Assembly (NCBI RefSeq): GCF_009866765.1
Contig: NZ_CP019431.1
Coordinates: 620,001-684,000 of the forward strand
DNA length: 64,000 nucleotides
Origin: Pseudomonas sp. S35
GTDB taxonomy: Bacteria; Pseudomonadota; Gammaproteobacteria; Pseudomonadales; Pseudomonadaceae
Direction: 5' to 3'
In this document: positions 1 to 9,128 of the stretch, piece by piece
Layout: each line of letters opens with the position of its first letter
Position numbering within the stretch: position 1 is the first letter of the stretch
Notes under the pieces: generated by a model
What the model was told of the DNA's origin: nothing
The model's database searches: none
The model's input: the letters and a program-made list of their open reading frames with translations, nothing else
Position numbers and translations under genes: made by a program

Positions 1-854
1 CGCTGACCGCCCTGATTGTGGGCGTCGTCGTGGTCATCGCTGCCTGGAACTGCTTCTACATCGTGGCTCAGACCGAGCGTGCGGTGCTGCTGCAATTCGG
101 TCGCGTGGTCCAGGCGGATGTCCAGCCGGGCCTGCATGTGAAAGTCCCCTACGTCAACCAGGTGCGCAAGTTCGACGCACGCCTGATGACCCTGGATGCA
201 CCGACGCAACGCTTCCTGACCCTGGAAAAGAAAGCCGTGATGGTTGACGCCTACGCCAAGTGGCGCGTCAAGGATGCCGAGCGCTTCTATACCGCGACGT
301 CCGGCCTCAAGCAGCTTGCCGATGACCGCTTGTCACGCCGGTTGGAGTCCGGCCTGCGTGACCAGTTTGGTAAGCGCACGCTGCACGAAGTGGTCTCCGG
401 TGAGCGTGATGCGCTGATGGCGGATATCACCCGTTCGCTGAACGCAATGGCCGAAAAAGAACTGGGCATCGAAGTTGTCGATGTTCGGGTCAAGGCCATT
501 GACCTGCCGAAAGAAGTGAACCGCAGCGTGTTCGAGCGTATGAGCACCGAACGTGAGCGTGAAGCGCGTGAGCACCGCGCCAAGGGTAACGAGCTGGCTG
601 AAGGTATCCGTGCGGATGCCGACCGTCAGCGTCGTGTACTGCTGGCAGAAGCCTATCGCGAGTCTGAAGAGTCCCGCGGTGATGGCGATGCTCAAGCTGC
701 GGCGATCTACGCCAAGGCTTACGGCCAGGACCAGGAGTTCTACGCGTTCTATCGTAGCCTGCGTGCCTACCGTGAAAGCTTCGCGAACAAAACCGACGTC
801 ATGGTGCTGGACCCAAGCAGCGACTTCTTCCGCTACCTGGAAAAGTCCAAGTAA
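1..854 (+). CDS. hflC: HflC, FtsH protease modulator (5' truncated by window edge)
   Basis: SPFH/prohibitin-family membrane protein. In the family, HflC forms the HflKC complex, which encloses and modulates the FtsH protease at the inner membrane. The reading frame is already open at base 3 (LTALIVGVVV), so about five N-terminal codons lie outside the window; the internal GTG at 18 is not the true start. One N-terminal membrane helix is followed by the SPFH domain, with the typical stretch AQTERAVLLQFGRVVQ, and a charged coiled-coil segment rich in Arg/Glu (EREREAREHRAKGNELAEGI). The end FFRYLEKSK matches pseudomonad HflC. hflK should lie just upstream, outside the window. The usual small DUF2065 gene after hflC is not seen here. 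Confidence 0.95.
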   Translation, partial: LTALIVGVVVVIAAWNCFYIVAQTERAVLLQFGRVVQADVQPGLHVKVPYVNQVRKFDARLMTLDAPTQRFLTLEKKAVMVDAYAKWRVKDAERFYTATSGLKQLADDRLSRRLESGLRDQFGKRTLHEVVSGERDALMADITRSLNAMAEKELGIEVVDVRVKAIDLPKEVNRSVFERMSTEREREAREHRAKGNELAEGIRADADRQRRVLLAEAYRESEESRGDGDAQAAAIYAKAYGQDQEFYAFYRSLRAYRESFANKTDVMVLDPSSDFFRYLEKSK

Positions 855-944
855 CCAGCCTGTGATTCTGTAGGATGCGCTCCGTCGGGCGGCTAAAATG
901 CCTGGCGGGGTGATCCTTTCAGAAAACGGGTGTATGATGCGGCA

Positions 945-967
945 GCCGGGAAATTCCCGGCTTTTTT
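945..967 (+). terminator. Intrinsic terminator after hflC
   Basis: A 7-bp stem (GCCGGGA/TCCCGGC) with a 3-nt loop is followed by six T residues. It lies 90 bp after the hflC stop and probably ends the hfl operon. The rest of 855-1147 has no convincing gene and should hold the hisZ promoter. Confidence 0.8.
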
Positions 968-1147
968 GCGTCTGCATGTTTGATTCGGCAGGCGTGACAG
1001 GTTTTTCGAGGAAAGTGCCCGACGAGGCCGGTTACAGGTCGTTCGTCACGTCGCTCTTGCGCGTGGTTTATGCAGGCGGCGGGTATTTTCTGCTTCACTC
1101 AAGGCTCGGCCGAGGGCTGGCCGCCCGGATCAAAGGGGAATGGCGTA

Positions 1148-2335
1148 ATGGCAACGGTAGACCGCTGGCTGCTGCCAGATGGCATCGAAGAAGTACTGCC
1201 ACCGGAAGCTGCGCGCATTGAAGTAGCGCGCCGCCAGGTGTTGGATCTGTTCCAGAGCTGGGGTTACGAATTTGTCGTGACCCCCCATATCGAGTACCTG
1301 GAATCCCTGCTTACCGGCGCGGGCCAGGACCTGGATCTGCGCACCTTCAAGGTCATCGACCCGCAATCGGGCCGGCAAATGGGTTTCCGCGCTGACATTA
1401 CGCCGCAAGTGGCGCGCATCGATGCGCACACCCTGCGTCGCGAAGGCCCGAGCCGCCTGTGCTACGCCGGCAGCGTGCTGCATGCTCAGCCGCGTGCGTT
1501 GTCGTCTTCCCGTAGCCCGATCCAGTTGGGCGCCGAGTTGTACGGTGATGCCAGCCCGAGCAGCGACGTTGAAGTGATCAGCTTGATGCTGGCCATGCTG
1601 CAACTGGCTGACGTACCAGATGTCCACATGGACCTGGGGCATGTCGGTATCTACCGTGGCCTGGCCCGTGCGGCCGGTTTGTCCGGAGAAGTGGAGCAAC
1701 AGCTGTTCGATGCCCTGCAACGCAAGGCCATCGATGAAGTCATCGCCCTGACCGAAGGTGTACCTGCCGACCTGGCCGGCATGCTGCGTGCCCTGGTGAA
1801 CCTATGCGGCGGCCGTGAAGTGCTGGCGGCTGCGCGTGAGCGACTGGCCAATGCGCCGGCGCCGGTACTGGCGGCGCTGGACGATGTGCTGGCGATTGCC
1901 GAGCAGCTGTCGGCGCGCTTCCCGGAGCTGGCGCTGTACTTTGATTTGGGCGAGCTGCGCGGTTATCACTACCACACCGGTGTGGTGTTCGCGGTGTTTG
2001 TCCCGGGTGTTGGCCAAGCCATCGCCCAAGGCGGTCGTTACGACGATATCGGCGCCGACTTCGGTCGTGCCCGTCCAGCGACTGGCTTCTCCACCGATTT
2101 GAAAACCCTGGTGACCCTGGGGCGTGCTGAGGTCGAGCTGCCGTCTGGTGGCATCTGGATGCCCGACAGTACGGACGCAGCACTCTGGCAGCAGGTTTGC
2201 CAGTTGCGCAGTGAGGGTCAGCGTGTTGTCCAGGCCTTGCCTGGCCAGCCATTGGCCGCCGCCCGTGAAGCGGACTGCGACCAGCAATTGATTCTGCAGA
2301 ACGGGCTTTGGCAAGTATCGCCACTGGCTTCTTGA
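1148..2335 (+). CDS. hisZ: HisZ, ATP phosphoribosyltransferase regulatory subunit
   Basis: Histidyl-tRNA-synthetase paralogue that binds the short form of HisG and makes it active and histidine-responsive in the first step of histidine synthesis. The 395 residues start at ATG 1148 ([20 protein letters not shown]), the start used in pseudomonads, with a purine-rich AAAGGGGAA ribosome-binding site upstream. The longer ORF from 1070 adds a non-conserved extension. HisRS-like class II core motifs are present ([40 protein letters not shown]). There is no anticodon-binding domain, as expected for HisZ. purA follows 54 bp later, the standard Pseudomonas pairing, so the two are probably co-transcribed. 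Confidence 0.95.
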   Translation: MATVDRWLLPDGIEEVLPPEAARIEVARRQVLDLFQSWGYEFVVTPHIEYLESLLTGAGQDLDLRTFKVIDPQSGRQMGFRADITPQVARIDAHTLRREGPSRLCYAGSVLHAQPRALSSSRSPIQLGAELYGDASPSSDVEVISLMLAMLQLADVPDVHMDLGHVGIYRGLARAAGLSGEVEQQLFDALQRKAIDEVIALTEGVPADLAGMLRALVNLCGGREVLAAARERLANAPAPVLAALDDVLAIAEQLSARFPELALYFDLGELRGYHYHTGVVFAVFVPGVGQAIAQGGRYDDIGADFGRARPATGFSTDLKTLVTLGRAEVELPSGGIWMPDSTDAALWQQVCQLRSEGQRVVQALPGQPLAAAREADCDQQLILQNGLWQVSPLAS

Positions 2336-3679
<1,344 letters not shown>

Positions 3680-3700
3680 TAAGCTGTTGATGTAAATAGA

Positions 3701-3725
3701 AAAGGGCTCCTTCGGGAGTCCTTTT
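3701..3725 (+). terminator. Intrinsic terminator after purA
   Basis: The hairpin AAAGGGCTCC-TTCG-GGAGTCCTTT has a stable TTCG tetraloop and one G-T pair, and runs into a T-tract. It starts 21 bp after the purA stop. Confidence 0.9.
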
Positions 3726-3818
3726 TCGTGTCTGCCGTCGGCGCGGCACGACCCTTGCTTCGGTTCTCTCTTTCGCGGTGCTATCAAATTAATGGCACCC
3801 GTGGTGGAGGGATTCTTG

Positions 3819-5753
3819 ATGTCTGCCGTTCTTTCGTTGTTACAAAGCCGTCTGTTGCGGCCGGTGTTCGTTACCTTGGGTATCGCCCTTTTGGTGCAAG
3901 TGCTGGTGGCGGTCGCGCTAACCCGGAGCACCGTTACTGCGCTGGAAGCGGACTTGGGCAGTCGCCTGGGTATCGATAGCCAAAAGCTGTCGGGTGAGTT
4001 GGCCCAAGCCGGCAAGGAAGTCACGTCCAGCCTGGACAGCTTGTCCGCCAGTACTCGCCAGCGTCTGACGGCGGGGCTTTCCACGCGCCTACAGGAAGAG
4101 CAGCAGCAGCTGCGTGCGACCCTGGAAAAAGACCTGAAAGACTCCGCTAACGACATGGCCCAACTGCTGGCCTCTGTGGCGCCCCGCGCCATGTGGGACA
4201 GCGATGTGCCAACGTTGTCAGAGTTTGCCCGGCGCGCCCAGCGCAATCCCAACGTGCTGTTTGTGGTCTACGACGACGCGGCAGGTGAGCACTTGACCCG
4301 TTACCTGAACCGCGAAAACCCGATCAACAAGGCGCTGCTGGAAAAAGGCCAGGGCGATCGTGCCTTGGACAAAGTATTGAATGCGGCGAAGAACGATCCG
4401 TCGGTGTTCTATGTCGAGGCCTCCATCAGTCCCAATGGCGTAGAGATCGGCAAGGTGCTCATGGGCGTATCGACCGCTTCGGTCGAAGCTGACCTGCAAG
4501 CACTCGACAAGCGTTTTGCCGCATTGATCGCCAGCGGTGATCAACTGGTCGGCGACAGCCTCAAAGGTGCCGCCGCTGACAGTGCCGCGGCCATGGGCGC
4601 TCGCCTGCAGTCGGCGCAAGCCACTGCGACCCAGATGACGGCTAACACCACCGGCGCCGTGCAGGAGGCCGCGGGCACTCTGCGCTGGCGCATCGGCATG
4701 GGGCTGGCGGTGGTCGGTTTCGGTGTATTGCTGCTGATCGCCGTTGTGCTCGGCCGTCGTGTGGTCAATCGCCTGAAGCTGTTGATTGCGGCGATGGATG
4801 ACCTGGCGGCGGGCGAGGGCGACCTCACCAAGCGTGTGCAGATCAGCAGCAAGGATGAAATCGGCGACATGGCCTCGGCGGTCAATCGCTTTGTGGATAA
4901 GTTGCAGCCCATCGTGCGCGAAGCCGGCGATGTGGCCCAGCGTACTGGCGTAGAAATCGGCGCCATGACCTTGCGCAATGCCGGTGCCGATGCGGCCGCC
5001 GGCCTTCAGCGCGACGAAGTGGCCGAGAGCTTGCGTGCGCTGTCGCAAATGGCTGACGAGGCCCAGGCTGAAAGCCACGCCATGCAGGCGGCGTTGCAGC
5101 AGGTGGTGGATATTCGCCAGGCCACGGATGAGAACTCACGGACATCGGCTGAAGTCGGCAGCTTGATCGAGGCGTTGGCAGGTCAAGTCCAGGCCGGTTC
5201 CCAGGTGATCGAGCGCCTGGCTCAACAAAGCGAACAGATTGAGGTGGTGCTGACGGTGATCCATGGGATCGCCGAGCAGACCAACCTACTGGCGCTTAAC
5301 GCGGCCATCGAGGCAGCGCGTGCCGGCGAGACCGGGCGCGGTTTTGCGGTGGTCGCGGACGAAGTGCGCGCACTGGCCAGTAAAACCCAAAGCTCTACCG
5401 GTGATATCCAGGCGCATATCGTGGCGTTGCAGCAGGGCGCGCGCGAGGCGGTTGAGACCATCGGCAAGGCGGGGCGCCAGGCCAATGAGGGCTTGCTGGT
5501 GTTGCGTGACAGCGTACGCTTGCAGCAGACGGTGCAGGCTTCGGTTGAGCAGGTGCATGCCGCGATTGGTTTGGCGACCCGTGCGGCCGAGCATCAAGCC
5601 CAGGGCGCGCATGCGGTGCGGGGGCGGGTTGAAGTGATCCACGCCCAGGCCGAGCGTGCGGCGCAGGCGGTGGTGGAGACGACCGCCAGTGGCAAGGTGC
5701 TGGATGGGTTGGCGGCGCAGTTGAAGGCGAGCTTGGGGCAGTTCCGGGCCTAG
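3819..5753 (+). CDS. Methyl-accepting chemotaxis protein
   Basis: Transmembrane chemoreceptor of 644 residues. The start is ATG 3819 ([13 protein letters not shown]), preceded by a GGAGGGA ribosome-binding site; the ORF extends nine codons further upstream. Layout: TM1 about residues 14-34, a periplasmic ligand-binding region about 35-290 with a Cache-like core ([12 protein letters not shown] near 148), TM2 about 293-311, HAMP about 312-365, and a cytoplasmic signalling domain to the end. The invariant hairpin tip [19 protein letters not shown] lies at about 486-504. There is no C-terminal CheR/CheB pentapeptide. The ligand cannot be predicted. It is a single gene between the purA terminator and a REPIN. 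Confidence 0.93.
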   Translation: MSAVLSLLQSRLLRPVFVTLGIALLVQVLVAVALTRSTVTALEADLGSRLGIDSQKLSGELAQAGKEVTSSLDSLSASTRQRLTAGLSTRLQEEQQQLRATLEKDLKDSANDMAQLLASVAPRAMWDSDVPTLSEFARRAQRNPNVLFVVYDDAAGEHLTRYLNRENPINKALLEKGQGDRALDKVLNAAKNDPSVFYVEASISPNGVEIGKVLMGVSTASVEADLQALDKRFAALIASGDQLVGDSLKGAAADSAAAMGARLQSAQATATQMTANTTGAVQEAAGTLRWRIGMGLAVVGFGVLLLIAVVLGRRVVNRLKLLIAAMDDLAAGEGDLTKRVQISSKDEIGDMASAVNRFVDKLQPIVREAGDVAQRTGVEIGAMTLRNAGADAAAGLQRDEVAESLRALSQMADEAQAESHAMQAALQQVVDIRQATDENSRTSAEVGSLIEALAGQVQAGSQVIERLAQQSEQIEVVLTVIHGIAEQTNLLALNAAIEAARAGETGRGFAVVADEVRALASKTQSSTGDIQAHIVALQQGAREAVETIGKAGRQANEGLLVLRDSVRLQQTVQASVEQVHAAIGLATRAAEHQAQGAHAVRGRVEVIHAQAERAAQAVVETTASGKVLDGLAAQLKASLGQFRA

Positions 5754-5772
5754 TGTTGTCTGTTCGAGCCTC

Positions 5773-5844
5773 ATCAGGGGCAAGCCCCCTCCCACATTTT
5801 GATCTGTGAATACAGTCCAGTGTGGGAGGGGGCTTGCCCCCGAT
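5773..5844. repeat. REPIN (inverted pair of REP palindromes)
   Basis: Two 24-bp REP units in opposite orientation (5773-5796 and 5821-5844) share the core GGGAGGGGGCTTGCCCCC and are separated by 24 bp. They lie between convergent genes and resemble the non-autonomous REPIN elements known from P. fluorescens. Confidence 0.9.
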
Positions 5845-5851
5845 GGCGGTC

Positions 5852-7405
5852 TCAGCGGCTCAAGTACATCCGGGTTGTTAACAGATAAACCGGCAACCCC
5901 GACACCAGAATCAACAACGCCGCATAAGGCGCCGCCGCCGCAAACTCAACATTCGAGGTGTGCGACCACACGGCGGTGGCCAAGGTGTTCAGCCCGGTCG
6001 GGCTGAGCAGCAAGGTCGCCGTCAATTCCTTCATTGCATCCAGGAACACCAGTGCAAACGCCGCACCCAATGCAGGGAAGATGATCGGCAAGGTCACCCG
6101 GCAAAACGCGCTGAACGAGGATGCGCCCAGGGTGCGTGCGGCTTCTTCCAGTTGCGGTGCCGCCTTGTTCAGCGCGGTGCGAATCGGCGCCTGGGCCAAC
6201 GGCAAAAACAGCAACGCATAGGCGATCAGTAACAGCGCCGACGTCTGGTATAGCGCCGGCACGTAATGCAAGGCGAAATACACCAGCGTCAGTGCAATCA
6301 CCAGGCCGGGCAGGGCGTGCAGCAGATACGGCAGGCGCTCGGCCCAGATCGCCAGTTGGCCTTTATGGCGCACCACCAGCAGCCCGACCGGCACCGCCAG
6401 TACCAGGCACAGCGCCGCACCGCCGAGTGACAGTGCCAGTGAGGAAAGCAGCGCCTCGCTGATCTCGGCCACCGGAAATGCCGCCGACGAACCGACCGCC
6501 AGCCAATAACCCAGCATCCCAAGGGGTATGCCGCTGCCAATGATTGCCAGCGCCAGGCAATACACCTGGCCCAATGGCGCCCATTTTCCCAGCTTGACCT
6601 GCTCGGCATGCCGCGCAGCGCCCTGGCCTATGCGTACGTGTCGGCCTTTACCGCGCACCCGCAGTTCCAGCCACAGTAGCGTTAGGCACATCGCTAGCAG
6701 CACCGCCGACAGCATCGCGGCATTGGCATTGCTGAATTCCAGTTCGAATTGCTGATAGATCGCGGTGGTGAAGGTTTGCAGGCCGATGATCGACAGAGCG
6801 CCGAACTCCACCAGCATATGCAGTGCAATCAACAGCGCTCCGGCCAGCAGCGATGGCCAAAGCAAGGGCAGCGTGATACGCCAGAATACGCCCCAGCGGT
6901 TCAGCCCCAGCGTGCGTGCCGACTCTTCCAGGGAGGGGTCAAGGTTGCGCAGTGTCGCGGCCACCGGCAAAAACACCAGCGGGTATTTGGACAGGCTCAT
7001 CACCAGGATCGCCCCGCCCAGCCCTTCGAAATTGGCGCTCAACGACACCCAGGTAAAGCTGCTGACAAACGCCGGCACCGCAAACGGCAGGCACAGGATC
7101 ACGCCCCAGAGGCGTCGACCCGGCAGGTTGCTGCGCTCCAGCAGCCAGGCCAGCGACAGGCCAATTACGGCGCACGTCACTGTGACGCCCGCCATCAGCG
7201 CCAGGGTGTTGCGCAGCAGTGCGAACACATAAGGCCGCCACAGCAGATGCACCGCCTGCGCCCAGCCGGCCTGCCATGCCTTGAGTCCGACATACGCCAA
7301 TGGCAGCAGGCTCAAGCCGACCAAAAACAGCACGGGCAGCAGCAGCCAGATCGATGGGCGTTTGCGGCGGGGGCTGAACCGCGCAGCAGAGAGCGATGGG
7401 CTCAT
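5852..7405 (-). CDS. Iron(III) ABC transporter permease (FbpB/HitB type)
   Basis: Inner-membrane permease of 517 residues with two fused permease halves, the usual FbpB design. About a dozen hydrophobic helices are visible. Each half has the cytoplasmic EAA loop that contacts the ATPase: LEESARTLGLNRWGVFWRI in the first and LEEAARTLGASSFSAFCRV in the second. Its ATG overlaps the stop of the upstream binding-protein gene by one base (TGATG), indicating translational coupling. No ATPase (FbpC) gene is next to it, so the ATPase must be encoded elsewhere or shared. The substrate is inferred as ferric iron from the partner protein. Confidence 0.92.
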   Translation of the reverse strand: MSPSLSAARFSPRRKRPSIWLLLPVLFLVGLSLLPLAYVGLKAWQAGWAQAVHLLWRPYVFALLRNTLALMAGVTVTCAVIGLSLAWLLERSNLPGRRLWGVILCLPFAVPAFVSSFTWVSLSANFEGLGGAILVMSLSKYPLVFLPVAATLRNLDPSLEESARTLGLNRWGVFWRITLPLLWPSLLAGALLIALHMLVEFGALSIIGLQTFTTAIYQQFELEFSNANAAMLSAVLLAMCLTLLWLELRVRGKGRHVRIGQGAARHAEQVKLGKWAPLGQVYCLALAIIGSGIPLGMLGYWLAVGSSAAFPVAEISEALLSSLALSLGGAALCLVLAVPVGLLVVRHKGQLAIWAERLPYLLHALPGLVIALTLVYFALHYVPALYQTSALLLIAYALLFLPLAQAPIRTALNKAAPQLEEAARTLGASSFSAFCRVTLPIIFPALGAAFALVFLDAMKELTATLLLSPTGLNTLATAVWSHTSNVEFAAAAPYAALLILVSGLPVYLLTTRMYLSR

Positions 7406-8430
7406 CAGTTCAAGCCAACGTCACGTTCCAGTTCCAGGGCTTCTTCGGCGTTGCCAAGGTCTGCAGGCGTGACTTTCGGCGGTTGCAGCTCGCTGAACGG
7501 CTTGAGGCCGCGGTTGGACTCCATCCCCTTGCGCAGCGGGTATTCTGCCGAGGTGTTGGTGATCACGCGCTGGCCTTCTTCGCTCGCCATGAACGCCAGC
7601 AATTGCTGGGCTTCCTTGGGGTGCTTGCTGGATTTCAATGCGGCTGCGGAGGACACGGTGATCAGGCCGCCGGCATCGCCGTCGGTGAAATAGTGCAGTT
7701 GGGAGTCCAGGTTGGTTTTTTCTTTCTTCAGTGCGAACCAGTAGTAGTTGTTCACCAGCACAGTGGCCACTTCGCCGTTTTCCACAGCCTTGAGGGCGAC
7801 CATGTTGTTGCTGTACACCTTGCCGAAGGCGCGCAGGCCGGTGAGCCATTCTTCAGCCGCTTCACGGCCGTGCAGCTTGATGATCGCTACGGCCTGTTCC
7901 TGGAATGCGCCGCTGGTGGGCACGAAGCCGACTTTGCCCTGCCATTCGGGGCCAGCAAAATCCAGTACCGACTTGGGCAGGTCTTTCTCGGCAATCAGTT
8001 TCGGGTTGAACGCGACCACGCGAGTGCGTGCGGTCACACCCATCCAGTCGCCGTTGCGGCCGACGTAATCCTTGGGCAGTACGTCCAGGGTGCCGGCGTC
8101 GATCTTGGCCAGCAGGCCTTGCTCGCCCAGTTTGTTCAAAGGTGGGGATTCTTCGGTGTAGATCACGTCGGCGGGGGAGCGGTCGCCTTCTTCGACGACC
8201 TGACTGGCCAGTTGGTTGCTGCTGCCTTTGCGCACGTTGACGTGAATGCCGGTCTTGGCTTCGAAGGCCTTGGCGAGTTCATCGCCGACTTCTTTGTGCT
8301 GGCCGTTGTACAGGGTCAGGGAAACCTTGTCGGCGGAGTAGGCGGCGGGCGAGAGCAGGGCCAGGCCGAGCAGAGTGATGGTCAGGCCACGCAGAAGGGA
8401 TGTCTTGGGACGGGTATCGCGGATCATCAT
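7405..8430 (-). CDS. Periplasmic ferric-iron-binding protein (FbpA/HitA type)
   Basis: Solute-binding protein of 341 residues that delivers Fe3+ from the periplasm to the adjacent permease. A Sec signal peptide is clear (LLRGLTITLLGLALLSPAAYS, cut near residue 32). The mature protein begins with the class motif SLTLYNGQH (Tyr41), and the paired tyrosines of the iron site appear in VNNYYWF (229-230). The final ELERDVGLN is typical of pseudomonad members. Start is ATG 8430, with an in-frame ATG directly after it. It forms an operon with the permease through a 1-bp stop/start overlap. Fur control would be expected for the family, but no convincing Fur box was found. Confidence 0.93.
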   Translation of the reverse strand: MMIRDTRPKTSLLRGLTITLLGLALLSPAAYSADKVSLTLYNGQHKEVGDELAKAFEAKTGIHVNVRKGSSNQLASQVVEEGDRSPADVIYTEESPPLNKLGEQGLLAKIDAGTLDVLPKDYVGRNGDWMGVTARTRVVAFNPKLIAEKDLPKSVLDFAGPEWQGKVGFVPTSGAFQEQAVAIIKLHGREAAEEWLTGLRAFGKVYSNNMVALKAVENGEVATVLVNNYYWFALKKEKTNLDSQLHYFTDGDAGGLITVSSAAALKSSKHPKEAQQLLAFMASEEGQRVITNTSAEYPLRKGMESNRGLKPFSELQPPKVTPADLGNAEEALELERDVGLN

Positions 8431-8542
8431 CCGGGGTTTTCCTCACTTGAGATGCAACAAATCATTGCAAGGATAAACGATAAAGTTTCTCAGGTGCGGC
8501 GAAGGAGCAAATTGCCGATAGGGTTTTTAAACCCCGGAAACG

Positions 8543-8565
8543 AAAAAACCCGCTTTCGCGGGTTT
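8543..8565 (-). terminator. Terminator of tRNA-Leu copy 1
   Basis: On the minus strand, the stem AAACCCGC-GAAA-GCGGGTTT runs into a T-tract just after the tRNA 3' end. The same hairpin follows the second copy. Confidence 0.85.
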
Positions 8566-8575
8566 GATCTGAATT

Positions 8576-8662
8576 TGGTGCCCAGGAGAAGACTCGAACT
8601 TCCACGACCTTGCGATCACCAGCACCTGAAGCTGGCGTGTCTACCAATTTCACCACCTGGGC
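8576..8662 (-). tRNA. tRNA-Leu (anticodon CAG), copy 1
   Basis: An 87-nt class II tRNA including encoded CCA. The acceptor stem is GCCCAGG/CCTGGGC, the D-arm contains TTGGTAGAC, and the anticodon stem CCAGC/GCTGG closes the loop TTCAGGT, giving anticodon CAG (8628-8626). There is a long variable arm, and the T-loop is TTCGAGT. It is nearly identical to the copy 242 bp away. Confidence 0.97.
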
Positions 8663-8698
8663 ATTATCAATGCAACGTTGCCGCTGTTGATGGAACGA

Positions 8699-8727
8699 AC
8701 TATACGGAGGGCTTTTTGATCTGTAAA
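8699..8727 (-). promoter_or_regulatory. Sigma70 promoter of tRNA-Leu copy 1
   Basis: On the minus strand TTTACA (8727-8722), a 17-bp spacer and TATAGT (8704-8699) lie about 36 bp upstream of the tRNA 5' end. The spacing is ideal, and the same boxes occur before copy 2. Confidence 0.8.
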
Positions 8728-8783
8728 CCCCTGATTCAAAAAAATAAATCGAGATTCACGTTAAAAATCAAAGGCCTGAAACG

Positions 8784-8806
8784 AAAAAAACCCGCTTTCG
8801 CGGGTT
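8784..8806 (-). terminator. Terminator of tRNA-Leu copy 2
   Basis: Same AAACCCGC-GAAA-GCGGGTTT hairpin with T-tract as after copy 1, located between the two tRNA units, so each copy is an independent transcription unit. Confidence 0.85.
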
Positions 8807-8817
8807 TGATCTGAATT

Positions 8818-8904
8818 TGGTGCCCAGGAGAAGACTCGAACTTCCACGACCTTGCGATCACCAGCACCTGAAGCTGGCGTGTCTACCAATTTCACCACCT
8901 GGGC
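8818..8904 (-). tRNA. tRNA-Leu (anticodon CAG), copy 2
   Basis: An 87-nt tRNA-Leu with the same acceptor, anticodon loop TTCAGGT (CAG) and CCA end as copy 1. Promoter, tRNA and terminator are duplicated as one unit of about 242 bp. Confidence 0.97.
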
Positions 8905-8938
8905 AGCATCAACAACGTTGCCGTCGTCGATGGCGCGC

Positions 8939-8967
8939 ACTATACGGAGCAGATTTTCAGCTGTAAA
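8939..8967 (-). promoter_or_regulatory. Sigma70 promoter of tRNA-Leu copy 2
   Basis: TTTACA (8967-8962), a 17-bp spacer and TATAGT (8944-8939) on the minus strand, the same arrangement as copy 1. The 9000-9128 stretch before rnr shows no gene. Confidence 0.8.
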
Positions 8968-9128
8968 CCCCTGCCATCAAAAAAGCCTGGAAAATTTCGC
9001 CAATGGTCGTGCAAGGTGCGCGGCGAGGGCCATAAAGGGCTTTTAAACGCTTGTTGATGCCTGAAATTTCCCGTTTCAATACGCGTATGCCAAACTAACC
9101 CGCATATAGACAAGGTGAAAACTCTCTA

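Noticed and set aside
898..1221. 107-codon frame between hflC and hisZ, considered as the small DUF2065 gene
   Set aside because: The translation lacks any DUF2065 feature and spans an intrinsic terminator and the hisZ start.
8431..8542. Possible Fur box upstream of the iron-binding-protein gene
   Set aside because: The A/T-rich sequence there matches the Fur consensus poorly on either strand.
7396..8814. Plus-strand frame of 472 codons over the iron-binding protein and a tRNA
   Set aside because: Runs through a tRNA gene and a terminator, and opposes a well-supported gene.
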